Origin: Ruminococcaceae bacterium UBA3323
Lineage (GTDB): Bacteria; Bacillota; Clostridia; Oscillospirales; Acutalibacteraceae
DNA: 41,320 nt
Direction: 5' to 3'
NCBI GenBank assembly: GCA_002361935.1
Contig: DESD01000063.1
Span: 22,515-63,834 of the forward strand
Made by a program: the position numbers and the translations under genes. Below are positions 32,666 through 41,287 of the stretch, piece by piece. The notes beneath the pieces are model-generated. The model saw only the letters and a list, made by a program, of their open reading frames with translations. It did not search any database and was not told the origin of the DNA. How positions within the stretch are numbered: position 1 is the first letter of the stretch; each line of letters starts with the position of its first letter.

Positions 32666-35473
32666 GTGAAAAAGAAACTGACCATGAATACGCTTGCCTT
32701 CGGTAATCTGAAAAATCATAAAAAGCAGTATGCGGTTATGATTATCGGCATTATTCTTGCAATGGTTTTTTCCTCGGGTGTAATTATTTCCTTGTTCAGC
32801 TTTAATGCTTCACGCCTTGAAATGGGTAGAAATGCTGTGGGCATTCAGGATGAAATACTGATTAATATTTCCGAAGAAAGCATGAAAAATGCAAAAAAAG
32901 ACGGCTATGTTGCAGAATACGGCTTTGCACACATGGTCGGCTTTGCTTCAACAGATGCCGAAAATGAGGAAAACGGCTTTTATATTGCATGGCTGGATGA
33001 TGATGCAAAGGCGCTTTCGTATCAATCCTTTATTGAGGGTTCATATCCAACAAATGAAAATGAAATCGCAATTGAAAGATCTGTTTTAACAAGGCTTGGC
33101 ATTGAAGCAGAAATCGGTGATGAAATTACACTTGATGTTTTTCCGCAGAACGGAAAATCCTATGTGCGCACATCAAATACGAAAAGCTACAAGCTTACAG
33201 GAATAGCTGAGGATAAGTATTCTCATTTACCTGTTTCGTTTGATTCCTGCGTTCCGTCTGCTTTTGTATGTGTCGGCTCACAGACTGATGTTGGAGGTAA
33301 AGAAAGCCTTGTCTGCTATTTTACCTATGCGGATTTTGATTTTGAGTCAATGTATACTGCTGAGGATGGAATGACTTATTATCAGGATCAGACAATGTTG
33401 CTTCACAACTATTTAGGAGTTGATATGGACTTTTTTGATAATGAAGGTTCATTTAATTATGTATATACAAATTACAGGGATTATTATGGCGGCTTTACGG
33501 GAGAAAGCAATATCGTTTATATTTCCGTTATCGGAATTGTGCTTGCCTTAACCTCCTGTATTGCAATTATAAATTCCTTTAATTCCAATATCAAAGAGCG
33601 CAGGCAGCAGATTGGTATGCTTCGTGCTGTGGGCACAACAAGAAAGCAGATTATAAATATTCTCGGCAGGGAAGCGATGATCATTTCTCTTTTGTCTATC
33701 CCCGTAAGCCTTGTGATTTCTTATCTGCTTGTGCTTGCACTTTCAAATTTGTTCGGTGAAGGCTTTGTATTAACAATAGATATTATTTCGGTTATAATCT
33801 GCGGCATTGTCGGCTTTGCAACGGTTATGCTTGCTGCTTTCATTCCAATCCTTCATGCAACAAGAATCACACCTATGCAGGCCATAAGAAATGTGGATAC
33901 AGCCCGTAAAATGAAAACAAAGAAAATAAAATCTCAAAAGCAATTTTCCGTTCCGAAGCTTCTTGCCCAAAGAAGCATGGCGTTCCATAAGGGAAATCAG
34001 ATTGCAGTTTCGGTAATTCTGATTTCAACCATTCTTTTTTCCTGCTTCGGTTTTTCGTATGTTTCTTATGAAAAAGCGCATCCTGCCTTGATCGGGTACG
34101 ACTATACTGTAAGAAGCGAATACGGGAGCGGTCAGGCTTTTGTGAATACCATTGGGAAAAAAAGCGGAATTTCCGATGCGGATAAGCAAAGTATATCGGC
34201 TGCGCCCTATATTTCCAAAGCCTTCGGCGTAAAAAGCTGCAATATAAATGTTTTAATTGATGAATATACCGATTATTTCAAAATTCTTGCGGGTGACAGT
34301 GTTTATGAAAGATTCGGCCTTGATGAATATAACGGAAATAATTTCTCGGAATTATATTTCAATAATTTTACGGAATACTACAGCAATATAAAAACACAGG
34401 CAGGCTTTGAAAAGGATTTTCTTCCTGCAACGCTTTTCGCTGTTGATGACTGGAAGCTTGAAGAGCTTAAAGAGCATCTTGTTTCGGGCTCAATCAATCT
34501 GGATAAGCTTGCCTCGGGCGAGGAAATTATTCTGATTGCTCCCCGTAAAGCGGCTGTATGTGTTATAGCGGATGGAAACAGCTATTGGGATATTACCCTG
34601 CTTGATGACAAAATTGACAATCAATCTGATTGTGATATTTATGCCGAATATGAATATAAAGCAGGAGATACGATTGATTTAAGTATGGTTACCGGAGATC
34701 CCGACGATACAATCTATACGGAAACCGAAAATATCTATCATTTTGAAAAGACTGATAAACAGGTTAAAATCGGTGCGGTTATCAGTCCGGAATATTTTTC
34801 TTCAAGTAAAACGGATGAATGGATTACGCAGGGTGAAAGTTTCGGCGTTTTAACCTCTGTTGCCGGAATGAACAGGTTTTCTGAAAATGAAAATTATCAA
34901 AGAATCAATATGTTTTCCGATGCCGAGATAAATGATGAAATAAATGAGGCTGTGGTATCCTATGTAAACCCAATCCTTTATAAATATGATACAAATATTT
35001 ATTCGTCATATGATTCAAGGAAAAATCTTGAAGAAGACAATAATGCAATGCTTGTAGCAATGCTTTCGCTGATTATAATCGGCTTTGCTGTTTGTGCAAG
35101 CTTAACCAATAATGCATTTACCGCAAGTATCCGTGAAAGAAAAAGAGAGCTTGGAACGCTTCGTGCAGTCGGTATTTCAAGAAAGGAATTTGTAAACTCC
35201 TATAATATTCAGCTTCTGAAAACCTTTGCAATCAGCTATGGTGTCGGCTTCGGTCTGTTTACAGTTATTTATCTGGTTTCGGCAATGGTTGTTTATATTA
35301 AAAATCAAAGTGAAATGCATTATATCCATACATCCGAAATCGGCTTATCTTTCAGCCCTTGGATAACAATAGCCTTCTGCATTATCCTGTTTGCAATATG
35401 CAGCATAAATCTGTGGGTGAAAATCCGAAAGGAAATGAAAAACAGTATTATTGATAATATAAGGGAATTATAA
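32666..35473 (+). CDS. FtsX-family ABC permease, intact copy
   Basis: A 935-residue permease starting at a GTG with GGAGGAG upstream. It has an N-terminal membrane segment (about residues 17-39), a first extracytoplasmic domain (40-285), a three-segment FtsX domain (285-415, with the coupling motif ERRQQIGMLRAVGTTRKQI), another single segment (about 440-460), a large second extracytoplasmic domain (460-785) and a C-terminal FtsX domain (790-935, RERKRELGTLRAVGISRKEF). Both halves are repeats of one unit. Family roles include antimicrobial-peptide sensing or resistance and envelope homeostasis. Its stop overlaps the next gene's start (TAATG). Confidence 0.92.
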   Translation: MKKKLTMNTLAFGNLKNHKKQYAVMIIGIILAMVFSSGVIISLFSFNASRLEMGRNAVGIQDEILINISEESMKNAKKDGYVAEYGFAHMVGFASTDAENEENGFYIAWLDDDAKALSYQSFIEGSYPTNENEIAIERSVLTRLGIEAEIGDEITLDVFPQNGKSYVRTSNTKSYKLTGIAEDKYSHLPVSFDSCVPSAFVCVGSQTDVGGKESLVCYFTYADFDFESMYTAEDGMTYYQDQTMLLHNYLGVDMDFFDNEGSFNYVYTNYRDYYGGFTGESNIVYISVIGIVLALTSCIAIINSFNSNIKERRQQIGMLRAVGTTRKQIINILGREAMIISLLSIPVSLVISYLLVLALSNLFGEGFVLTIDIISVIICGIVGFATVMLAAFIPILHATRITPMQAIRNVDTARKMKTKKIKSQKQFSVPKLLAQRSMAFHKGNQIAVSVILISTILFSCFGFSYVSYEKAHPALIGYDYTVRSEYGSGQAFVNTIGKKSGISDADKQSISAAPYISKAFGVKSCNINVLIDEYTDYFKILAGDSVYERFGLDEYNGNNFSELYFNNFTEYYSNIKTQAGFEKDFLPATLFAVDDWKLEELKEHLVSGSINLDKLASGEEIILIAPRKAAVCVIADGNSYWDITLLDDKIDNQSDCDIYAEYEYKAGDTIDLSMVTGDPDDTIYTETENIYHFEKTDKQVKIGAVISPEYFSSSKTDEWITQGESFGVLTSVAGMNRFSENENYQRINMFSDAEINDEINEAVVSYVNPILYKYDTNIYSSYDSRKNLEEDNNAMLVAMLSLIIIGFAVCASLTNNAFTASIRERKRELGTLRAVGISRKEFVNSYNIQLLKTFAISYGVGFGLFTVIYLVSAMVVYIKNQSEMHYIHTSEIGLSFSPWITIAFCIILFAICSINLWVKIRKEMKNSIIDNIREL

Positions 35474-38261
35474 TGAAAAAGAAAAAATTAACAATGAATA
35501 CACTTGCTTTTAGTAATCTGAAACATCACAAAAAGCAGTATGCAGTTATGATTATCGGTATTATTTTGGCAATGGTGTTTTCTTCAAGTATAATCATTTC
35601 AATATTCAGTTTTAGCGCTACAAATCGTGAAATAGGCAGAAATGCTTTCGGAGCTCAGGATGCTATACTGGTTAATGTTACCGATGAGCTTATGAAAGAA
35701 ACTGTTAAGGACGGTTATGTTGAAGAATATGGTTTTGCTCATATGATAGGCTATGCTTCAACAGATGCTGAAAATGAGGCAAACGGCTTTTGTTTTGCAT
35801 GGCTTGATGATACTGCCAAAAAGCTTTCCTATCAATCTTTCATTGAGGGCGCATACCCTGAAAACGAAAATGAAATAGCTGTTGAACAGTCTGTACTCGT
35901 AAGGCTTGGTATTGAAGCAAAAATAGGTGAAGAAATCAACCTTGATGTTTTTCCTTTAACGGGAATTGCTTATAAGCAAAATTTTGATCAGAAAACCTAT
36001 AAGCTTGTTGGCATCGTTAAAGATAAAGCATTAACTATTAATTATCAAACAGATAACAGTTTTATAAAAAATATTCCGGCAGCCTTTGTTTGTGAGGGAT
36101 CTGAAACAATTTCAGCTGAAAAAGAAATTCTTGTTTCTTATTTAACCTTTGCTGATTTTAAATATCCTGAATGGCTGCAAGGATTAGATACTTGGACAGA
36201 AAATGATGAAAGCAGAGAATTCAGAAGTTATATAAATGAAAAATATGATATGCTGAATTTAATGGATGAAATTGAAAACTGGGAATTTAAGATTGTTCAG
36301 GCTTCATATTATTCTGATTCATTAGAAACCGTTCTTACATATGGCGGTATTATCGGAGCAGTTCTTACCTTAACCTCATGTATTGCAATTATTAATTCCT
36401 TTAATTCAAACATTAAAGAAAGAAAACAAAAGATAGGAATGCTCCGTGCTGTTGGTACAACTAAACGGCAGATTATTAAAATATTGGGTAAGGAAGCAAT
36501 GATTATTTCGCTTGTGTCTGTTCCTGTAAGTCTTGTGATTTCATATCTGCTTATGTTTGCACTTGCAAGTGTTTTCGATGAGAAATTTGTGTTAACAATA
36601 GATGTACTTTCTGTTGTCTGCTGCGGAGCAATTGGTTTAATAACTGTTATGCTTGCTGTGTCTTGATTCCGATTATCTTTGCTACAAGAATAACCCCTAT
36701 GCAGGCTATCAGAAATATAGATGTTTCCCGTAAAATGAAAACAAAGAAAATAAAATCTCAAAAGCAATTTTCCGTTCCGAAGCTTCTTGCAAAAAGAACG
36801 ATGGCTTTTTATAAGGGAAATCAGATAGCTGTTTCCTTAATTCTTGCTTCAACAATTCTGCTTTCTTGTTTTGGATTTTCCAGTGTTTCTTATAAAAAGA
36901 ATCATCCTTATATAAGAGGCTATGATTATTCGGTATTCTGCGGGTATTATTATGATCCTGATGTATTTACAAATCCGCTTGAAAAGAGCGGAGCAATATC
37001 TGATTCGGATAAACAGACTATTTCTGCTGCTCCGTATACTTCAAAAGCCTTTGGTGTTAAGAATTGTAATATTAATGTTTTAATTGATAAATATACCGAT
37101 TACTTTAAAATTCTTGGTGGTCGCAGTGTGTTTGGTGATTATAACTTAGAGGGTTATAACGGAAATAATTTTGCTGAATTAGCTTATAATCATTTTGATA
37201 AATATTACAGCAGGATAAAAGCACAGACAGGCTTTACTAAAGACTTTCTTCCCTCAACGCTTTATGCTGTTGATGATTGGAAGTTGGAAGAGATGGAAGA
37301 ACAGCTTGTTTCAGGCGAAATCAATCTGGATAAGCTTGCGTCCGGCGAAGAAATTATTCTGATTGCTCCTCAGAAAGCCGTTGCATATACAGAAAACAAT
37401 TCTGTATATGTTGCACTTGATGATGAAATAAATGATAGATTTAATTATGATGTATATGGCGAGTGTGCCTATAAAGCAGGGGATGCGATTGATTTAAGTA
37501 TGCTTATGGGTGATTCTGATTTTGAAAGGATTGATAAAAAGGTCAAAATTGGTGCAATTATCAGTCCTATAAATTTAGAGAATAGTGAAACAGACAGATA
37601 TATTATTGAACAGGGTCACGGACATCGATTTGGAATTTTAACCTCAATAGCCGGAATGAACAACTTTTCTAAAAATGAAAGATATCAAAGTGTCTATATG
37701 TTTGTTGATAGCGAAATAAAAGATGATATCAATGATGCTGTAATTTCGCATGTAAATCCTATTCTTTATAAGTATCAGGGTGGTGTTCAATCAAATTATG
37801 AAGACAATAAGTATATTGAATCAAAGAATAATTCAATGCTTGTTGCAATGATTTTAATTATTATAATCGGCTTTGCAATTTGTGCAAGCTTAACGAATAA
37901 TGCATTTACCGCCAGCATCCGTGAAAGAAGACGAGAACTCGGCACTTTGCGAGCTGTCGGCATTTCAAGAAAAGACATTGTTGAATCATATGTACGCCAG
38001 CTTCTAAAAACCTTTGCAATCGGCTATGGTGTTGGCTTTGGCCTGTTTGCAGCAGTTTATCTGATTCGTACACTTATGGTTTATTTCGAAAATCAAAGTA
38101 TCGATCCTTTTGTCAGAACTAAAGAGCTTGAACTTGAATTCAATCCGTGGATAACCTTAGCATTCTGTATTGTTCTGTTCGCAGTCTGCGGTATACACCT
38201 CTGGATTAAAATTAAACAAGAAATGAAAAACAGCATTATTGATAATATAAGGGAATTATAA
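35473..38261 (+). pseudogene. Second FtsX-family permease, tandem paralogue, frameshifted
   Basis: A full-length paralogue of the preceding permease, interrupted by one frameshift. The first part (35473-36666, 397 codons) ends at TGA 36664 directly after GLITVMLAVS; the homologous reading resumes from 36663 in another frame (IPIIFATRITPMQAIRN) and runs to 38261 with all remaining domains. Five bases stand where the intact copy needs three or six, so a single 1-base loss or 2-base gain explains it. There is no slippery sequence, so programmed frameshifting is unlikely; real decay or a sequencing error are the options. Both copies end in NSIIDNIREL. An internal 64-base stretch is identical to the first copy. 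Confidence 0.85.
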
Positions 38262-38278
38262 AGTTTTTGACAACTATG

Positions 38279-38360
38279 CCTCCCTCTGTCGAGGAAGGTG
38301 GCTGCGAAGCAGTCAGAGGGAGAGAATAATAGCAATCGTAGGGGACGGGTTTCCCGTCCC
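38279..38360. repeat. Composite hairpin repeat, copy 2
   Basis: CTCCCTCTG (38280-38288) pairs with CAGAGGGAG (38314-38322) around an inner GGCTGC/GCAGTC hairpin, and a second hairpin GGGACGGG/CCCGTCCC (38342-38360) follows. The order and base composition match the repeat at 2383-2455. It lies between the permease stop and the RBS of the next gene and has no U-tract. Confidence 0.65.
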
Positions 38361-38378
38361 GAATATAAAGGAGTTACA

Positions 38379-39308
38379 ATGAAAAAGTTTTTAACATTTA
38401 TTTTTGCAATAATTATTTTTATGTCATTCGCTGTTCCTGCCTTTGCAGAAGAGGAGGAAACAACTGTTGACGGCTCACAGCCAAGGGTGATGCTTTCCTC
38501 ATATAGTATTGAGGGAGACAGTATTTCTCCCGATAAGGAAAAGGAAATCGAAATTGTAATCAAGAATTACAGTACAAAAAAGGCCGTATACAATATCAAG
38601 CTTTCGTTAACGGAGGAAAGCGGAGATATTAAGGCAAAGGGAACAGGAACAAAGTATGTGAAAAAAATAGGCGCAGACAGTACATATACCTGGAAAGTGC
38701 CTATCATAGCTTCAAAAATGGCTCAGACAGGCGAGCATAAGCTTACACTCAATGTTGAGTATGAGGATAAATACTATTCTGCGTATTCTTCAACAGATGT
38801 TATCAGCCTTGATGTAAAGCAGACAGTATCGCTTGATTATGATGCAATTCAGCTTCCTGCAAAGGTTACGCAGGGGAATACGGAAACCATTTCTCCGAAT
38901 TTGATGAATACAGGAAAAAGTGCTGTAAGAAACTGTAAATTAACCTTTGATATTGACGGGCTTGAAAGCGGCGGTGTGCTGTTTATAGGGGAAATCCCGG
39001 CAGGTGCAAGCACGGCAGGCAGCGCAAATCTTCGTGTAAGCTCGGAAAAGCTCGGCGAAGTCAAGGGAACGGTTACAATATCCTATGAGGATGAATTCGG
39101 AAAAGCTTATTCCAAAAAGGCAGAGGTTTCAACTGTAATCGAGGAAAAGAAAGAGGTTGCCGAAGAAGAGAAGAAGGAAGAAAAGAAAAATCCTTTATGG
39201 TGGCTGTTCCTTATCATAGGTGCTGCAGCAGGCGGAGCCTTGGGCTTTGGCATTCCTGCAATCATCCGCTCAAATAAACAGCGCAAAGAGGATGAAATGA
39301 GACTGTAA
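38379..39308 (+). CDS. Secreted, membrane-anchored protein with CARDB/COG1361-like repeats
   Basis: A 309-residue protein with a signal peptide (residues 1-23, MKKFLTFIFAIIIFMSFAV, ending PAFA), two beta-sandwich domains (about 35-140 and 150-265, with VIKNYSTKKAVYNIKLSLTE and PNLMNTGKSAVRNCKLTFD), a charged EEKKE linker and a C-terminal membrane segment (residues about 278-299). Proteins of this plan occur beside MacB/FtsX ABC systems and may act as their surface partner. The start at 38379 is chosen for AAAGGAG 5 bases upstream and the signal peptide. It is separated from the permease gene by a hairpin repeat. Confidence 0.8.
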   Translation: MKKFLTFIFAIIIFMSFAVPAFAEEEETTVDGSQPRVMLSSYSIEGDSISPDKEKEIEIVIKNYSTKKAVYNIKLSLTEESGDIKAKGTGTKYVKKIGADSTYTWKVPIIASKMAQTGEHKLTLNVEYEDKYYSAYSSTDVISLDVKQTVSLDYDAIQLPAKVTQGNTETISPNLMNTGKSAVRNCKLTFDIDGLESGGVLFIGEIPAGASTAGSANLRVSSEKLGEVKGTVTISYEDEFGKAYSKKAEVSTVIEEKKEVAEEEKKEEKKNPLWWLFLIIGAAAGGALGFGIPAIIRSNKQRKEDEMRL

Positions 39309-39316
39309 TAAGCAAA

Positions 39317-39345
39317 AAAAGCGAACACCCTGTGTTCGCTTTTTT
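39317..39345 (+). terminator. Terminator after the surface-protein gene
   Basis: A 12-bp stem AAAAGCGAACAC / GTGTTCGCTTTT with a 3-base loop, then TT. It ends the ABC operon. Confidence 0.92.
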
Positions 39346-39417
39346 ATGAAAATATTGAAATTTTTGCATTTTGCATTTATTATATATATTTGTTATTGCT
39401 TTTGAAAGGATAAATCT

Positions 39418-39909
39418 ATGGATATTATTATAAGACAGTATAAAGAAACAGATATACCGGAAATGATAAATATATGGAACGAGGTTGTTGAAGACGGAAT
39501 TGCTTTTCCTCAGGAAGAAGTTTTAAACTATGAAAGCGGACAGGTATTTTTTGCTGCTCAAACCTATTGTGCGGTTGCAGTGAATTCAGACGATAATAAA
39601 ATATATGGCCTTTATATTCTTCATCCGAATAATGTGGGCAGATGCGGGCATGTCTGCAATGCAAGCTATGCCGTAAAGTCGGAGAGCAGGGGAATGCATA
39701 TCGGCGAAAAGCTTGTAACGGATTGTCTGCTTCAGGGTAAAAATCATGGCTTCGGCATTCTTCAGTTTAATGCAGTGGTTGCTTCAAATATTCACGCAAG
39801 GCATCTTTATGAAAGGCTTGGTTTTATTCAGCTCGGAACAATTCCAAAGGGCTTTCGTATGAAAGACGGGCATTATGAAGATATTTGCCCGTATTATCAT
39901 GAATTGTAA
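39418..39909 (+). CDS. GNAT-family N-acetyltransferase
   Basis: A 163-residue acetyltransferase. The N-terminus IIIRQYKETDIPEMINIWNE is typical of the fold, the acetyl-CoA loop lies in ESRGMHIGEKLV, and motif B is SNIHARHLYERLGFIQLG. The acceptor substrate is unknown; amino-acid, antibiotic or ribosomal-protein acetylation are all possible. GAAAGGATAAAT precedes the ATG. It is monocistronic, with a bidirectional terminator directly after its stop. Confidence 0.9.
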   Translation: MDIIIRQYKETDIPEMINIWNEVVEDGIAFPQEEVLNYESGQVFFAAQTYCAVAVNSDDNKIYGLYILHPNNVGRCGHVCNASYAVKSESRGMHIGEKLVTDCLLQGKNHGFGILQFNAVVASNIHARHLYERLGFIQLGTIPKGFRMKDGHYEDICPYYHEL

Positions 39910-39910
39910 C

Positions 39911-39946
39911 AAAAAAGGTACGGCTCATTTATGAGCCGTACCTTTT
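39911..39946 (+). terminator. Bidirectional terminator between the GNAT and lipoprotein genes
   Basis: A perfect stem of about 16 bp centred at 39929: GGTACGGCTCAT pairs with ATGAGCCGTACC, flanked by A's and T's. Its right arm reaches the last base of the lipoprotein stop codon. Confidence 0.92.
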
Positions 39947-40917
39947 CATATATAGTAATACCAGTAAGTTGCATTTGTTAGTTTATATGTTTCCTTGTTG
40001 TTTGTATCGTAAAGATAATAATTTATTGTATATTTATATCCGCATGCGTCTTCTTCGTCTTCATTTTCATTTGGCGGAATTTTATCTTCCAATATATAGT
40101 AATTTCCAAATTGTCCGCTAATCAATAGGTTGCTGATTTCTGTGTTAGTTTCGGGTAAGGTTTTATCTGCTTTTTCTGTAGCTTTTTTATCTGTTTCAAC
40201 AATTGTTCCGTCATATTTAATTTGATAATACTTACCGCTTTCATAATCCTGTATAAAAACACCATCATTATCGAAAGAATTAATAAAATCAAATTTGAAC
40301 GGAATACTTTCTGAAATTATCGAATCTGCATTGCCGTCATATTTGTGTAATTTATATCCCAGATTTGTTGTATAATTGGTTTCGTTATTGACTTCGGTTT
40401 GTGTTTTTGCATTGGCAAAATAGTATAATGTATCAGACAAAATAAACGGAATAATAGGGTAACCGCTTGTATTAGGCGTTTCGTAAATTGTTTCTAATTT
40501 ATTGTTTGCCAAATCGTACTCGAATAAACAAAAGCCCCAATCCGTTGCGGTATTTGCATAAGCAGTAAAATATAACTTACCATTCAGATAGTACAAATTA
40601 TTTATATCTCCCATTGGCTTGGTTATAGGGGCAGTGATTTCTCCTGTCTTCAGGTCACATATCATCAGCTTTCTCGGAGTGCCGAAAGTGTTATATGGTG
40701 ATTCGTCAATATCTGCATATATAAATTTATCTTTAAGCAGATATATGTAATCGTTCGGCTGATAATAGTATGCATCATTTTCAACTATATCTAAATCTTT
40801 ATCAAAAGTAGCAGTAAGTTTACCGTAGCTAATGTCCGGAAATACAACTGAACAGGCAGACATTTGAAAAACCAGAACCAATACAGAAAGAATGGATAAC
40901 AGCTTTATATGCTTCAT
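39946..40917 (-). CDS. Lipoprotein of unknown function, propeller-like
   Basis: A 323-residue lipoprotein. The signal sequence MKHIKLLSILSVLVLVFQ ends in a lipobox MSAC with C22. The mature part has repeated strand-rich units such as YYQPNDYIYLLKDKFIYADI, INNLYYLNGKLYFTAYAN and SDTLYYFANA, which recall the DUF5050-type beta-propeller repeats of clostridial surface proteins. The start at 40917 is chosen for AAAGGAG 6 bases upstream. No functional partner is visible. Confidence 0.75.
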   Translation of the reverse strand: MKHIKLLSILSVLVLVFQMSACSVVFPDISYGKLTATFDKDLDIVENDAYYYQPNDYIYLLKDKFIYADIDESPYNTFGTPRKLMICDLKTGEITAPITKPMGDINNLYYLNGKLYFTAYANTATDWGFCLFEYDLANNKLETIYETPNTSGYPIIPFILSDTLYYFANAKTQTEVNNETNYTTNLGYKLHKYDGNADSIISESIPFKFDFINSFDNDGVFIQDYESGKYYQIKYDGTIVETDKKATEKADKTLPETNTEISNLLISGQFGNYYILEDKIPPNENEDEEDACGYKYTINYYLYDTNNKETYKLTNATYWYYYI

Positions 40918-41127
40918 AATAACTCCTTTGTTTCTTAATAATACTGAATGTGCTTGCTGCAACCGTACAAGGTGTATTGTTAATGTTCAGTTATCTCAGA
41001 ATTATGCTGAGGATGAATTCTGAAACTCTCTTTTTTCTTAATTATACCTTTTTTATAAAAGTTCTTCAAGGAAAAGTCCGTGGATATATTCCATGCTTCG
41101 TGGAAATGTGTTCTCTATATTATAATG

Positions 41128-41227
41128 ATGGGATTCTCCTCTTGCTATCGAAAGGTACACTGTACCTTTCTCCTGAAAATTTTCACCTTGATGGCTCAAT
41201 TTTCAGAGCCATGTATTCGAATCCCAT
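41128..41227 (-). repeat. Structured dispersed repeat, copy R4
   Basis: A 100-base copy on the minus strand. The outer stem is ATGGGATTC / GAATCCCAT. ATGGCTC pairs with GAGCCAT, and CTGAAAATT pairs with AATTTTCAG, the same pseudoknot plan as R1 with a changed outer pair. The hairpin GAAAGGTACA/TGTACCTTTC and GATAGCAAGAGGAGAAT match R2. The 40918-41127 stretch before it is AT-rich and shows no gene. Confidence 0.8.
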
Positions 41228-41242
41228 TTAATCATACTATAA

Positions 41243-41272
41243 AAAAAGCAAGCACAAAAATGCTTGCTTTTT
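41243..41272. terminator. Terminator-like hairpin between repeats R4 and R5
   Basis: A 12-bp perfect stem AAAAAGCAAGCA / TGCTTGCTTTTT with a 6-base loop and A/T tails. It is usable in either direction. R4 begins 15 bases downstream of it on the minus strand. Confidence 0.8.
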
Positions 41273-41287
41273 ATTATGGCGGAAAGG

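Noticed and set aside
36655..36670. Programmed ribosomal frameshift in the second FtsX permease
   Set aside because: There is no slippery heptamer and no downstream stimulatory hairpin, and the intact paralogue needs no frameshift.
38298..38378. N-terminal extension of the 38379 surface protein
   Set aside because: It reads through a hairpin repeat and would bury the signal peptide; AAAGGAG directly before 38379 sets the start.
40950..41231. A 93-residue plus-strand open frame
   Set aside because: It spans the R4 repeat, has no RBS and no family resemblance; the repeat explains the open frame.
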